Below the pieces are notes generated by a model. It did not search any database and had not been told where the DNA came from. It saw nothing but the letters and a program-made list of their open reading frames with translations. A DNA stretch of 64,000 nucleotides from Janthinobacterium sp. 344 (GTDB lineage: Bacteria > Pseudomonadota > Gammaproteobacteria > Burkholderiales > Burkholderiaceae_D): contig NZ_FOKL01000010.1 in NCBI RefSeq assembly GCF_900112025.1, forward strand, positions 157,949-221,948, given 5' to 3'. Position numbers and translations under genes: made by a program. Shown here piece by piece: positions 9,958 through 19,122 of the stretch (the stretch's first letter is position 1; each line of letters opens with the position of its first letter).

Positions 9958-10638
9958 TCAGGACAGGTTGAAACTGGCCGACAGGCTGTAGCCCTCGCCA
10001 TACGCGCTGCGCAGCGGCAAGTCCTGGCCCAGGCCCGTCTTGGCTTTCTTGCGCAGGCGGTACACGAGCATGTCGACGCGGCGGCCCGCATCGGGGTCTT
10101 CGCCGCCCATGCCGGCCACGATGACGTCGCGCGGCACGGGGCGGGTGTTGATGGTCAGCAGGTGCAGGAAGTTGAATTCTTTTTCCGTCAAGGCGATGAC
10201 GGCGCCCATCAACTCAAGTTGGCGAGCGCTTACTTTCAAGGTCCACTTGCCCGGCTCGGGCACGGGGTCTTGCGGCCCGACGCGGCGGTCGAGCGCCTCG
10301 ATGTGGGCCGCCAGTTCCGGGAACTTGATCGGCTTGGTCAGGTAATGATCGGCGCCCAGGCGCAGGCCCAGGATGCGGCTGTCGAAAGCGACCCGTCCCG
10401 TCAGCACCAGCACGCCGATCTGCGGATACAGCTGGCGCATGCGGGGGATGACATTAAAACCGTCCTCATCGGGCAAGCCCAGGTCCAGTACCACCACGCC
10501 GACATTGCCATGGCTGAGCGCAGTCCACATGCCGCCAGCGGAGCTGGTGATATGTACCTCATGCTCGAGCTCTACGAGGAACTCCGCCATGTCTTCGGCG
10601 TAGTCGAGATTGTCTTCGACGATCAGTATTTTCGTCAT
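9958..10638 (-). CDS. OmpR/PhoB-type two-component response regulator
   Basis: This is a DNA-binding response regulator of 226 residues. The receiver domain (1-115) keeps the acidic pocket E8/D9, the phosphoacceptor D52 (VVLDLGLPDEDG), T80 (LVLTGR) and K102 (LTKPIKF). The C-terminal half (about 130-226) is a winged helix with VIALTEKEFNFLHLL and a recognition helix around RRVDMLVYRLRKKA. It lies 137 nt downstream of the PAS histidine kinase gene on the same strand, its presumed partner. The stimulus and target genes cannot be read from the sequence. The effector domain is somewhat atypical: the usual RTVDVHISRLRRK pattern is shortened and altered. Confidence 0.9.
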   Translation of the reverse strand: MTKILIVEDNLDYAEDMAEFLVELEHEVHITSSAGGMWTALSHGNVGVVVLDLGLPDEDGFNVIPRMRQLYPQIGVLVLTGRVAFDSRILGLRLGADHYLTKPIKFPELAAHIEALDRRVGPQDPVPEPGKWTLKVSARQLELMGAVIALTEKEFNFLHLLTINTRPVPRDVIVAGMGGEDPDAGRRVDMLVYRLRKKAKTGLGQDLPLRSAYGEGYSLSASFNLS

Positions 10639-10775
10639 TGCTACGCCATTCTTCCGTTAGTGAGCTGCCGTGGGCAAACCGTGCCAGTGACTTCTGCACC
10701 ATGATGGACGGCACAATAGGTTTACGTCAAGGAATTATCACGTTTGCCTTCAGCGGAAGCAAGGCTTTTCCTAGT

Positions 10776-11903
10776 CTAGACGGGAAGCGGCAGCCAAATG
10801 CGGAAAAGTGCCCCGCCTTCGGGCAGATTATGCCCGTGCAAAGTCCCGCCATGCACCTCGACGACGGCGCGCGCCATATACAGTCCCAGCCCCGCGCCCG
10901 GATGCGTGGCATCGCTTCCACGGCGTCCTTTTTCGAACAGCTGCGCCAGCTCTTCTTCCCGCAGGCCAAGCCCCGCGTCGCGCACGCACAGCGCCACGCC
11001 CCCCTCGGGCGCCAGGCTGGCCGACAAGGTGATCGTGCTGCCCGGCGGGCTGAACTTGACGGCGTTATCGAGCAGGATTTTCAGGCACAGCGCCATGCCG
11101 GGCACGTCGCAGCGCAGCTTGACGGGCAAGTCCTCGTCCAGTTGCAGTTGCACCGGGTGGCTGGCCGGCACGGTGGCCCCCGCCTGCTGCAGCAGGGCCA
11201 GCGGCGCGATGCCGTCGGCGGCCCGCTCGCGGCCGATCGCGGCCATGCGTTCGGGCGACAGGTAATCGTCTATCATGGCCAGCAGGCGGTCGACGGCCGT
11301 CTGGATTTTCACGTAGCGCTTGCGCGTGGCCTCGTCCGCCTGCGAGGAGGTCGAGACGAGGCGCTGGATGGCGCCATCGATGGTGGCCAGCGGCGTGCGA
11401 AATTCATGCGACAGCATCGAGGCGAAACGCTTCTGCTCCTGTTCCCGTTCCGCCTCCTGCGCCTGGGCCGCGCTGACGTCGCGCACGGTGCCCGCCAATG
11501 TCACGCCCCGCCCCGCCGCCGCGGGCACGATGGTGGAATGGATTTCCAGCGCCAATATTTGCCCATCGGCATGCGGCAAGGCCACGTCGCGCAGCAGGGT
11601 CAAACGGCTGGTATCGCCATCGCGCCAGCGCTGCAGGCGGGCCGGCACGTCGGCCGCCAGGCGCGCCGCGTGCTCGCGCAGGGCGGCCAGGTCGTGCCCC
11701 GTCAGGCGCTGCGCGGCCGGGCTGATATAGATCAATTCGAGGGTGGCGGCGTCGAGCAGGAAGGCGGCGTCGCGGCTGTGTTCAAGCAGCAGGCGACACT
11801 GCTGTTCGCCGGCGCGCGCGCGCAACAGGGCGCGGCGCAACTGGATGAAACGCAGCGCCATCAGGATGACGCCGGCAAGCAGCAAGAGGAAAAAGGGCAG
11901 CAT
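10776..11903 (-). CDS. PAS-domain sensor histidine kinase
   Basis: The kinase is 375 residues long. One N-terminal membrane helix (MLPFFLLLLAGVILMAL) is followed by a short linker and a PAS domain (about 33-145: LLLEHSRDAAFLLDAATLELIYISPAAQRLTG). The HisKA domain has the phosphoacceptor H166 (SMLSHEFRTPLATIDG). The HATPase domain has the N-box LLDNAVKF, G1 DAGLGL and G2 GAGLGLYMA. There is no periplasmic sensor loop, so input is probably cytoplasmic, through PAS. It lies 50 nt downstream of the SNF2 helicase gene and upstream of the response regulator, all on one strand. The ligand is unknown. Confidence 0.92.
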   Translation of the reverse strand: MLPFFLLLLAGVILMALRFIQLRRALLRARAGEQQCRLLLEHSRDAAFLLDAATLELIYISPAAQRLTGHDLAALREHAARLAADVPARLQRWRDGDTSRLTLLRDVALPHADGQILALEIHSTIVPAAAGRGVTLAGTVRDVSAAQAQEAEREQEQKRFASMLSHEFRTPLATIDGAIQRLVSTSSQADEATRKRYVKIQTAVDRLLAMIDDYLSPERMAAIGRERAADGIAPLALLQQAGATVPASHPVQLQLDEDLPVKLRCDVPGMALCLKILLDNAVKFSPPGSTITLSASLAPEGGVALCVRDAGLGLREEELAQLFEKGRRGSDATHPGAGLGLYMARAVVEVHGGTLHGHNLPEGGALFRIWLPLPV

Positions 11904-11953
11904 GCTTTACACCTGGCAAGAAATAATCGCCAAGTATAGGGCCAGCTGCCGTG

Positions 11954-14900
11954 TTAATCCTCGAGCGGCGCGAAAATCTGCTGCAAGTCTTCCTGCGTGA
12001 GGGCCATCTTTTGCGATTCGCCTTCCGCCAGGATCGATTGCGCCAGTTCCGATTTCTTTTGCTGCAGCAGCTGGATTTTTTCTTCCAGCGTGCCCTTGGC
12101 GATCAGCTTGTAGACGAACACGGGCTTGTCCTGGCCGATGCGCCAGGCGCGGTCCGTGGCCTGGTTTTCCGCCGCCGGGTTCCACCACGGATCGTAGTGG
12201 ATGACCGTGTCGGCCGCCGTCAGGTTCAGGCCCACGCCGCCCGCCTTCAGGCTGATCAGGAAGATCGGCACGGCGCCCTGCTGGAAGGCGGCCACTTGCG
12301 CGCCCCGGTCCTTCGTCTCGCCCGTCAGCAAGGCGTAGGGAATGTCGCGCGATTCCAGTTCTTCCTCGATCAATTCCAGCATGCTGGTAAATTGCGAGAA
12401 GACGAGGATCTTGCGCCCTTCGTCGAGCAAGTCTTCCACCATCTGCATCAGGTCGAGCAGCTTGGCCGAACCGGCCGACTGTTTTTTGGCCGGCAGGGAT
12501 TTCACCAGGCGGGGATCGCAGCACACCTGCCGCAGTTTCAGCAGCGCTTCGAGGATGACGATCTGGCTGCGCGCCACGCCCTTCTTGTCGATTTCCTCGC
12601 GCACCTTCTGGTCCATCGCCAGGCGCACGGTTTCGTACAGGTCGCGCTGCGGTCCCGTCAATTCCACCTTGCGCACCATTTCCGTCTTCGGCGGCAGCTC
12701 CTTGGCCACATTGTCCTTCGTGCGGCGCAGCAGGAAGGGCTTGATGCGGCGGTTCAGCAGCATGCGGCGCAGCGGATCGTCCTGGCGCTCGATCGGATGG
12801 CGGAACTGGGTGTTGAACGTCTTCTCGTCGCCCAGCAGGCCCGGCAGCAGGAAGTGGAATTGCGACCACAGTTCGCCCAAATGGTTTTCCAGCGGCGTGC
12901 CGGACAGGCACAGGCGGTGGCGCGCGCGCAGCAGGCCCGCGCTTTGCGCCGCCTTGCTGCGCGTATTCTTGATGTAGTGCGACTCGTCGAGAATGACCAG
13001 GTGGAAATCGTGCTCGCGCAAGGTTTCCTCGTCGCGCGGCAACAGGGCGTAGGTCGTCAGCACCAGGTCGCACTGATCGATCTGGTCGAATTGCTGGGCG
13101 CGGTCCTTGCCTTGCAACAGCAGCACTTTCAGGCTGGGCGCGAACTTGGCCGCCTCGTCCTGCCAGTTGCCCATCAGGCTGGTCGGCGCGATGACGAGGG
13201 CCGGATGCGTCAAACGGCCCGCTTCCTTTTCCACCAGGATATGCGCCAGCGTTTGCACGGTCTTGCCCAGGCCCATGTCATCGGCGAGGATGCCCGCCAG
13301 GTCATGGTCGCGCAGGAATTGCATCCACGCCAGGCCATCGGCCTGGTAATCGCGCAGGGTGGCTTGCAAACCGTTTGGTGCCGCCACTTTTTGCACGGAA
13401 CCGAACTGGCTCAGCTTGCGGCCCATGGCGCGCAGCTGCTCGCCGCCCGTCCACTGCATCTCCAGGCCCCGCGCCAGCTCTTCCAGGCGCGCCGCGTCCA
13501 GCGTCGACATGCGCACGGTACGTTTGATCTTGTCGCTGAAATACAGTTCCCCCAGCGTGTTCAGGATCGGGCGCACGCGGCCCCACGGCAGGGCCACGCG
13601 CGTGCCGTCAGGCAAGGTCGCCAGCATCTGGTCATCGTCGGCATGCGCCTCGATGACTTTCGGATTGAAATCGTTGGGCGCGTTGCGGATCAGCTGCACC
13701 AGCACGGGCAGCAGCGGCACGCGCGCGTGGTTGACGACGATGCCCAGCTCCAGCTCGAACCAGGCGTTGCCGCTGTCCGGGTCCTGGTCGTCGATGTCGG
13801 CATACCAGTCGTCCACGTCGCTCACGTCGTAGCGGTACTTGGCCGTCTTTTCCACGATCCAGCCCTGCTCCAGCAAGGTGTCAATGCCCGACTCGGCAAA
13901 GCGCAGCCATTCCGCCTGGGACGGCAGCAGCAAGGCGCCCTTCAAGCCACTCAAGGGGGCCGAGCCCGGCTTCTTGAATTGCAGCTCGGCCAGGGTGGCC
14001 AGCGCGCGCGCTTCATCGACCGTATTTCTCTGGATGATTTCCGTCACGTCGCCCACTTGCCGCACCACGCGCTGCGACGGGTCGAACGAGACGCGCTCGC
14101 CATCGTAGTCGTAGGACAGCACGGCGAAGTCGTGCCAGCGCTGGATGCTGCCGTCGGCCAGCATGGCGCTGTCGAGCAGCAAGACCGGCTTCGCCGGCAC
14201 ATCCTTGCGCAAGCGCTGCGGCAATGGTTGCGGCAGCGGCATCAGATGCTGCAAGCCTTGCGCCAGCAGCAGCTGCGATACGCGCACCTTGTCGTTGGCG
14301 TTCAAGGGCGGCGCCTGCGCCACCAGCGCCTGCAGGTCGGCCAGGGAAATGTCGGAGCCGCCCTGGTTCAGTTCCAGCACGCCGCACGACAGGTTATCGA
14401 TATACCACGGCGGATCGGTGGGCAGCATGTAGTCAATCTGGTCGGCGCCATGGTGCTTGGCGCCTTCCGGCGGATCGACCTGCCAGCCCAGGCGCATGGT
14501 CTTGCCCTCGTCGCGCCAGAACAGGCGTGCCGGACGCACGGGCCCTTCCTTCAAGGGATACACGAGACCGTTGCCCACGTCGGCCCAGGAATTGGCCCAT
14601 AACAGCTTGTCCTGCTCGGCCAGCATTTTCAGCAGGGCCGCGCCCACCTTGCCCTTCGGCTCCGTGGCGCTGCCCGTCTGCGAATTCTGTCCGCTGCGCA
14701 TGGCCACGAAGAAACGCACGAGGTCTTCGTCGGCCGGCGTCAGGAAGCTGGGCGGGGCCGACAGCAGCGAGAAAATTTCGCTGATGGGCGACGCCGCCGC
14801 CACGTCGCCGTTCGGCCGCAGGCGCGCCTTGTACAGGCACAGGGCCACGTGGCGGCCGCCGCTGGTGGGCGCCAGCACATAGATCAGGCGATGCGCGTTG

Positions 14901-15058
14901 AGCTTGGGGTCGGGTTCGGCAATGCTCAGCACGGCCTTCGGGTGGGCGGCTGCCTCCACCCGCTGCAGCCAGGTGGCGACGGCATACGGCAAAGGCGCTC
15001 CCGGGCTACTTGCCGGGGCAACTGGGGTTTCACTGGTTTCGTCGCGGGTAAAATCCAT
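11954..15058 (-). CDS. SNF2-family DEAD/DEAH-box helicase (Swi2/Snf2 ATPase)
   Basis: This is a double-stranded-DNA translocase of the bacterial SNF2 class; most members have no assigned job, and roles in transcription recycling or repair have been proposed. The product is 1034 residues from the chosen ATG. The first 550 or so are family-specific. The SNF2_N domain carries Walker A ADDMGLGKT, the DESH box (VILDESHYIKNTRS) and LSGTPLENHLGELWSQFHFLLPG. The C-terminal helicase lobe carries LVFSQFTSMLELIEEEL and QATDRAWRIGQDKPVFVYKL. The frame opens further upstream to 15142, but no good ribosome-binding site distinguishes the starts; MDFTRDETSETP seems the most natural N-terminus. Confidence 0.9.
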   Translation of the reverse strand: MDFTRDETSETPVAPASSPGAPLPYAVATWLQRVEAAAHPKAVLSIAEPDPKLNAHRLIYVLAPTSGGRHVALCLYKARLRPNGDVAAASPISEIFSLLSAPPSFLTPADEDLVRFFVAMRSGQNSQTGSATEPKGKVGAALLKMLAEQDKLLWANSWADVGNGLVYPLKEGPVRPARLFWRDEGKTMRLGWQVDPPEGAKHHGADQIDYMLPTDPPWYIDNLSCGVLELNQGGSDISLADLQALVAQAPPLNANDKVRVSQLLLAQGLQHLMPLPQPLPQRLRKDVPAKPVLLLDSAMLADGSIQRWHDFAVLSYDYDGERVSFDPSQRVVRQVGDVTEIIQRNTVDEARALATLAELQFKKPGSAPLSGLKGALLLPSQAEWLRFAESGIDTLLEQGWIVEKTAKYRYDVSDVDDWYADIDDQDPDSGNAWFELELGIVVNHARVPLLPVLVQLIRNAPNDFNPKVIEAHADDDQMLATLPDGTRVALPWGRVRPILNTLGELYFSDKIKRTVRMSTLDAARLEELARGLEMQWTGGEQLRAMGRKLSQFGSVQKVAAPNGLQATLRDYQADGLAWMQFLRDHDLAGILADDMGLGKTVQTLAHILVEKEAGRLTHPALVIAPTSLMGNWQDEAAKFAPSLKVLLLQGKDRAQQFDQIDQCDLVLTTYALLPRDEETLREHDFHLVILDESHYIKNTRSKAAQSAGLLRARHRLCLSGTPLENHLGELWSQFHFLLPGLLGDEKTFNTQFRHPIERQDDPLRRMLLNRRIKPFLLRRTKDNVAKELPPKTEMVRKVELTGPQRDLYETVRLAMDQKVREEIDKKGVARSQIVILEALLKLRQVCCDPRLVKSLPAKKQSAGSAKLLDLMQMVEDLLDEGRKILVFSQFTSMLELIEEELESRDIPYALLTGETKDRGAQVAAFQQGAVPIFLISLKAGGVGLNLTAADTVIHYDPWWNPAAENQATDRAWRIGQDKPVFVYKLIAKGTLEEKIQLLQQKKSELAQSILAEGESQKMALTQEDLQQIFAPLED

Positions 15059-15266
15059 GGGGCGCATGAGTGTGTAAAGGTCGTATCCAAATCGGCAACA
15101 GGCAATATTATCCGCCATACGGCCGTTGCTGGCTTGATTCACACACGCTCTTTGAGCAGTTTTAATGCGCGATGCCTAAAAAATAAGTATTTAATACGAC
15201 ACTTGGACCATGCGGACGGCAAAAATGGCCCGCAAACGGCCATTTCCGCCGCTTGCGGACGACTTA

Positions 15267-15773
15267 TCAGGCCGGCACGCTTTCTTCTTCGGCCACGGCC
15301 GGCGCCTCGGCGGCCGCTGCAACACTGTCATTGGCCGGCGTAAAGTTGCGTAAAAACAAGAAAAACTGGCCCATCATCTGCGTCCACAATTGCAGATTGA
15401 TATTCAGGTGCATCGCGCTGACGCCGCCGGCGACCAGCACATCCATTTCCAGCACGACAAAATCGCCATGCTGGGCCACGCGGGCAAAGCGCTTGCTGCG
15501 GTGCCATTCGGCCAGCAAGCCGGCCGGCAAATCGCCGCCCTGCACGCGCAGCGGGCAGCTCAGGGTCAGGTCGGCGTACTGGCCAGGCGCCGCCTCATTG
15601 CCCCACAGCACCTGGAAGCCGATGCCGTGGCTGGCGCTGTGCAGGCGCACCACGCCGTCGTGTTCGATGCTGGTGACGGCGCAGCCGGCCGCCTTGATGG
15701 CGTCGGCCATCTGCTCGGCGTTCAGGGTGGTCAGCAAGTTGTTGGTGGTATTTTCCATCGTCATTCCATTCAT
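15267..15773 (-). CDS. YbjN-domain protein, last gene of the secretion/signalling block
   Basis: The 168-residue protein matches the YbjN family pattern: an N-terminal helix (NAEQMADAIKAAG), a beta-rich middle ending DFVVLEMDVLVAGGVSAMHLNINLQLW, and a long C-terminal helix. The family has a type III secretion chaperone-like fold; its function is unclear. No signal peptide is visible, so it should be cytoplasmic. An Ala/Glu-rich tail (residues 150-168) looks disordered. Internal ATGs at codons 4 and 6 are alternative starts; codon 6 has the best spacing to a GGA. It lies 14 nt after the coiled-coil gene on the same strand and is probably co-transcribed with it. Confidence 0.75.
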   Translation of the reverse strand: MNGMTMENTTNNLLTTLNAEQMADAIKAAGCAVTSIEHDGVVRLHSASHGIGFQVLWGNEAAPGQYADLTLSCPLRVQGGDLPAGLLAEWHRSKRFARVAQHGDFVVLEMDVLVAGGVSAMHLNINLQLWTQMMGQFFLFLRNFTPANDSVAAAAEAPAVAEEESVPA

Positions 15774-15787
15774 TTCAGAAAGTAAAA

Positions 15788-16492
15788 TTATTGGGAGGCC
15801 GGCGCGGTCGCGGCCGGCGTTGCTGCCGCTTCGCTTTGACGCGCATCAAAGCGGCCCTGGTACAGCTGGTCGCCATACTGCTGGGCGACTTGCTCGAGTT
15901 TCACCCGGCTTTGCGCGGCGAACGGCTGGCGCGCCCGCATGACGCCCAGCACGTCGAGGCCTTCATACGCTTGCAGGATTTCCTGCCCCGTCGCATACAG
16001 CTGGGCATTCTTGCTTTCGCAACGGGCCAGCGCCCCGCGCTGCGCCGTCACTTCGCCGTCCAGGCGCGCGCGTTCCGCTTCCAGCTGCTTGCCGGTGGCC
16101 GTCAGCTGCGCGCTGGCCTGGCGGTACTGCGCCAGATTGGCCGCCAGCTCCTGCGCGGCGGCCGTGCCGCGCTGCTGCTCGTCGGCCAGTTTTTCCCGCT
16201 GCGCGCGTTCCTGCGCCAGCTGTGCCTGGCTGCGCGCCAGGTCTTTCTTCAAGGCGTCGCCGGCCGGCGCGGCGGCGGGCGCCGCCTTGGCGACGGGAGC
16301 GCCCTTGGCTTTGAGCAGTTCCAGTTCACCGCGCGTCTGCTGCAGCTGCGCCGTGACATTGCGCAACTCGGCCCGCAGGCGCTCTTCCATGCTCTGGCCT
16401 TTTTGTCCCTGCGCCTGGGCGGCGTTCGCCGCCAGCAGCAAGAGCAGGACAGCGGACAGGCGCGCCGTATTGGCGTTCAAAATCGGCATCAT
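15788..16492 (-). CDS. Secreted coiled-coil protein downstream of the putative porin
   Basis: The 234-residue protein has a signal peptide (LSAVLLLLLAANAAQA, cleavage near residue 27). A long Ala/Gln/Glu/Leu-rich coiled coil follows, roughly residues 35-160 (MEERLRAELRNVTAQLQQ, then QAQLAQERAQREKLADEQQ). The C-terminal part (LYATGQEILQAYEGLDVL, then FAAQSRVKLEQVAQQYGDQLYQGRFD) recurs in proteins next to large exoprotein transporters, as far as I recall. It is expected in the periplasm. The ATG follows the porin stop by 6 nt, and its AAGGAG ribosome site overlaps that stop, so the pair is coupled. No enzyme motif is present. I infer a scaffold or assembly role from the neighbours only. Confidence 0.75.
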   Translation of the reverse strand: MMPILNANTARLSAVLLLLLAANAAQAQGQKGQSMEERLRAELRNVTAQLQQTRGELELLKAKGAPVAKAAPAAAPAGDALKKDLARSQAQLAQERAQREKLADEQQRGTAAAQELAANLAQYRQASAQLTATGKQLEAERARLDGEVTAQRGALARCESKNAQLYATGQEILQAYEGLDVLGVMRARQPFAAQSRVKLEQVAQQYGDQLYQGRFDARQSEAAATPAATAPASQ

Positions 16493-16498
16493 GGCTCC

Positions 16499-18238
16499 TT
16501 AAAAACGCGCGTTCAATTCGATCTGCAGGGTGTCGATCGACAGCGCCGAACCGAACACTTCGCGGCTCGACGTCCAGCGGCCGCTGAACCAGGTGTTCTT
16601 GTCGATCGCATACGCGCCACCCAGGTAATACCCGCGCGCATTCGTGCCGCCCAGGTGGAAGGTGGAATCGTTGTAGGCGTCAGGCAAGGCATCCGGTTCG
16701 ATGCGCTTATAGCCCAGCAACACGTTCCAGTCGCCGCGCGCCTGCGTGTTCGCCTTGCCCAGGGTCGCCTGCAGCATGTAGGCATTGCCGCCGCTCCTGA
16801 AATCGGCTTGCGACACGCCGCCCGTGCCGCCGAAGTTGTTCATGATGCCGCCCTTGGCGCGCGCCCACATTTCATTCTTGTCGTAGGCCATGTTGCGCAC
16901 ATAGTCGCCTTCGATGCGCAAATCCGTGCCGCCCGCCACCTTGCTGTCCCAGCGCGCGTTCAGGTTGGCCAGGCGGAACTTGGAGGCCAGGCCCACGTAT
17001 TGCGGCTGCGGCGTATTCGCCGGATCGAGCGGATTGAGCGCGATATTGCGCAGCAACATCAAGCTGTTGCCTTTTTGCATGCTCGATGGACGCGACCAGT
17101 CCGTGCTGCAGCCATCGGCGCCCGCGTACAGCGCGCACGGCTGCGAGTATTCGCCGCTGATATTGCGGAAGTTGTAGTAGGCCAGCGCGCCGCGCAATTG
17201 ATGGTCGCTGTTGACCTTCCACGAGGCGCCCACTTGCGCGCCCAGCAGCCACTTGTTTTCGCTGGACATTTTTGCCTGGCTGCGGCTCGGCGCATTGTCG
17301 GACGAATACTCGAGCGGAATCAGGCCCAGGGTGCCGAACACGGTGACGTCCTTGCTGGCGCCCACCGGCTGCTGCACCTTGGCGGCGATGCCGTCGAAAT
17401 TGAGTTCGCTGGAAAACAGTTCATCGCCGGAAATAAACGGGTTGTCGAAGCGGCCCGCCGTCAGTTTCAGCCAGGAAGCGGGCTGGTACGACAGCCAGGC
17501 CTGGTCCAGCCAGATGTTTTTCTTGCCCAGGCCGCCGCCGAGGGTCTGCGTGGTCGACACCGGGCTGTCATCGTTGCCGCTGGCCAGGCGGATGCCCGCT
17601 TGCGTGTTCTCGGAAATATCGGCCAGGATGCCCAGGCGGGCACGCGCGCGCAGCAAGTGCTTGCGGTCCTGGCGCGTGTTCAGCAGCGATGGCAGTGCCA
17701 GGTTGGTGTTCGCATTGACGTCGTAGCCGCTGCCGCTGTTGAGCGAGCGCCAGTCGATCTCGATATTGCTGTTGGCCATGTCGTAATAGCGCGATTCATA
17801 GCGGGCGCGCACATCGCCTTCCACGCGGATGCGCTTGGTCCATGCCGGCACTTCATTCGGCGCCGCCCAGCCACCCGCCTGCGCTTCGGCCATGACCTGT
17901 CCCTTGATCTCGTCACGGATCTGCTCGCGCACGGTTTGCGAAATGTACGGCACGCGCACGTCGCCCGGCTGCACTTGCGCCAGGGCGACAGGGGCGGCCG
18001 CCGGACGGGCTTGCGCGGCGGCCAGCGCCTCGCTCTGCGCCTGCGCCAGCAGCGCTTCGCCGGCATCCTTGTTCAGGGCGCCGCTCTGGATCAGGCCACG
18101 GATCAGCTTGACCATGGTGCTGTCGGCCGGTGCGGCAACCTGCGCTTGCACCGCGCCCGCCGCCATGCTCAGGGCGAAAGCGGCCAGCGCCAGCGGAAGG
18201 CGGCGCACACGCTGTGAGGGAGAAAATAAGGAATTCAT
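16499..18238 (-). CDS. Putative outer-membrane porin
   Basis: The 579-residue protein has a cleavable signal peptide (LPLALAAFALSMAAGAVQA, cleavage near residue 32). A helical, Ala-rich N-terminal segment of about 100 residues follows (LIRGLIQSGALNKDAGEALLAQAQSEA), then a barrel-like C-terminal part with alternating aromatic strands ending in the terminal Phe pattern LQIELNARF. This is the architecture of the Pfam 'putative porin' family (PF16930). It is the gene after tonB in a block of signalling and two-partner-secretion genes, so it may carry the nutrient whose uptake the system serves. The substrate is not readable from sequence. The ribosome-binding site is weak (GAAAGAAACA). Confidence 0.85.
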   Translation of the reverse strand: MNSLFSPSQRVRRLPLALAAFALSMAAGAVQAQVAAPADSTMVKLIRGLIQSGALNKDAGEALLAQAQSEALAAAQARPAAAPVALAQVQPGDVRVPYISQTVREQIRDEIKGQVMAEAQAGGWAAPNEVPAWTKRIRVEGDVRARYESRYYDMANSNIEIDWRSLNSGSGYDVNANTNLALPSLLNTRQDRKHLLRARARLGILADISENTQAGIRLASGNDDSPVSTTQTLGGGLGKKNIWLDQAWLSYQPASWLKLTAGRFDNPFISGDELFSSELNFDGIAAKVQQPVGASKDVTVFGTLGLIPLEYSSDNAPSRSQAKMSSENKWLLGAQVGASWKVNSDHQLRGALAYYNFRNISGEYSQPCALYAGADGCSTDWSRPSSMQKGNSLMLLRNIALNPLDPANTPQPQYVGLASKFRLANLNARWDSKVAGGTDLRIEGDYVRNMAYDKNEMWARAKGGIMNNFGGTGGVSQADFRSGGNAYMLQATLGKANTQARGDWNVLLGYKRIEPDALPDAYNDSTFHLGGTNARGYYLGGAYAIDKNTWFSGRWTSSREVFGSALSIDTLQIELNARF

Positions 18239-18280
18239 TGTTTCTTTCGGTAAAAATTAAAATGAATGTCGTAAAGAACG

Positions 18281-18392
18281 CCTGACCAAACCGTCGCGAG
18301 CGGCAGTGAGTTGTGGCTGAGAAGCGCAGCTGTGCGCATGCACAGTGAGCATCGCAGGCCGCAAATCACAACGCGCAGCAGGTTTGGTCGGG
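18281..18392 (+). repeat. Structured intergenic repeat, copy 1 (between tonB and the porin gene)
   Basis: This 112-nt element folds into an outer 12-bp stem (18281-18292 with 18381-18392), an 8-bp middle stem (TTGTGGCT with GGCCGCAA) and a 7-bp hairpin (GCTGTGC, loop GCAT, GCACAGT). The unpaired blocks GCGAGCGG, GAGAAGCGCA, GAGCATCGCAGG and ACGCGCAG are identical or nearly so in copy 2 at 43286-43403. The paired bases differ between copies yet still pair. Several pairs are G-T on the plus strand, so a transcript from that strand would fold better. It starts 3 nt after the tonB gene's 3' end but is oriented antisense to it. Confidence 0.75.
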
Positions 18393-18395
18393 TGT

Positions 18396-19112
18396 TCACG
18401 GCCGGCGGCCTTTGATGGAAACGCGGGCCGGAAAACGCAACGCCGCCGGCGGCCGTTCATCGGCGCGGAAGTCGCGCACCATGGCCAGCACCTGCTCATC
18501 CGTCTGCGCATTGCCCGTGCCTTGCACCAGCTGCACCTTCGTCGTCCTGCCTTCCGTATCGAGCCACAGGTCGACGCGGATATCGTTGAACGCCAGCTGG
18601 CGCGTGCGCGGGTCGCGGGCAAAGGCCAGCTGCAGCGCGTTGGCGACATAGCGGCCATACGATCCCGCGCCGAGTCCGCCGCCACCGCCGCTACCGCTCA
18701 TGCCGCCGCCGCGTCCGGCCTGGATGCCGAAGGCATCGCTGCCGGCCTGCGCCGCGCCGTCGATGGTGACGGGGTCGCCCTTGTCCGGCGACGGGCTTTC
18801 CGGCGCGTCATCCATGGGCTTGTCGGCCGGCGTCGGTTCCGGCTCCGACACTTCCGGCACCACCTTGTCGGGCGTCGGTTCCGGCAGTTTTTCCGGTTCC
18901 GGCGGCGGCGGCGGTGGCGGCGGCAGCATCAGCATCGGCGTGGCCGCCACTTCGCGCTTGGTGGCCGCCGTGTCGGACAGCAGATACCAGACCAGCGCGG
19001 CCAGCGCAGCGGCCAGCAGCGCGCCGCCGGCCACGCCGCCCCAGCCGCGCCACCACTGCGCGGCGCCCGACGGTTCCGAGGCCGCCATCTTCATCATGTC
19101 GTCACGCTTCAC
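18396..19112 (-). CDS. tonB: TonB-type energy transducer
   Basis: TonB couples the proton gradient harnessed by ExbB-ExbD to outer-membrane machinery. The 238-residue product has a cytoplasmic start and one membrane helix (GVAGGALLAAALAALVWYLL). The periplasmic linker is rich in Pro-Glu/Pro-Lys, with eight consecutive prolines around residue 65 and then a Gly-rich hinge (GGGMSGSGGGGGLG). The C-terminal domain (about 150-238) contains FNDIRVDLWLDTEGRTTKVQLV. It follows exbD by 10 nt. The last two genes of the Ton set, tonB and the porin, are separated by the structured repeat. In this cluster the likely client is the signalling protein or a receptor elsewhere, because no TonB-dependent barrel is encoded next to it. 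Confidence 0.88.
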   Translation of the reverse strand: MKRDDMMKMAASEPSGAAQWWRGWGGVAGGALLAAALAALVWYLLSDTAATKREVAATPMLMLPPPPPPPPEPEKLPEPTPDKVVPEVSEPEPTPADKPMDDAPESPSPDKGDPVTIDGAAQAGSDAFGIQAGRGGGMSGSGGGGGLGAGSYGRYVANALQLAFARDPRTRQLAFNDIRVDLWLDTEGRTTKVQLVQGTGNAQTDEQVLAMVRDFRADERPPAALRFPARVSIKGRRP

Positions 19113-19122
19113 CTTGCGCTCC

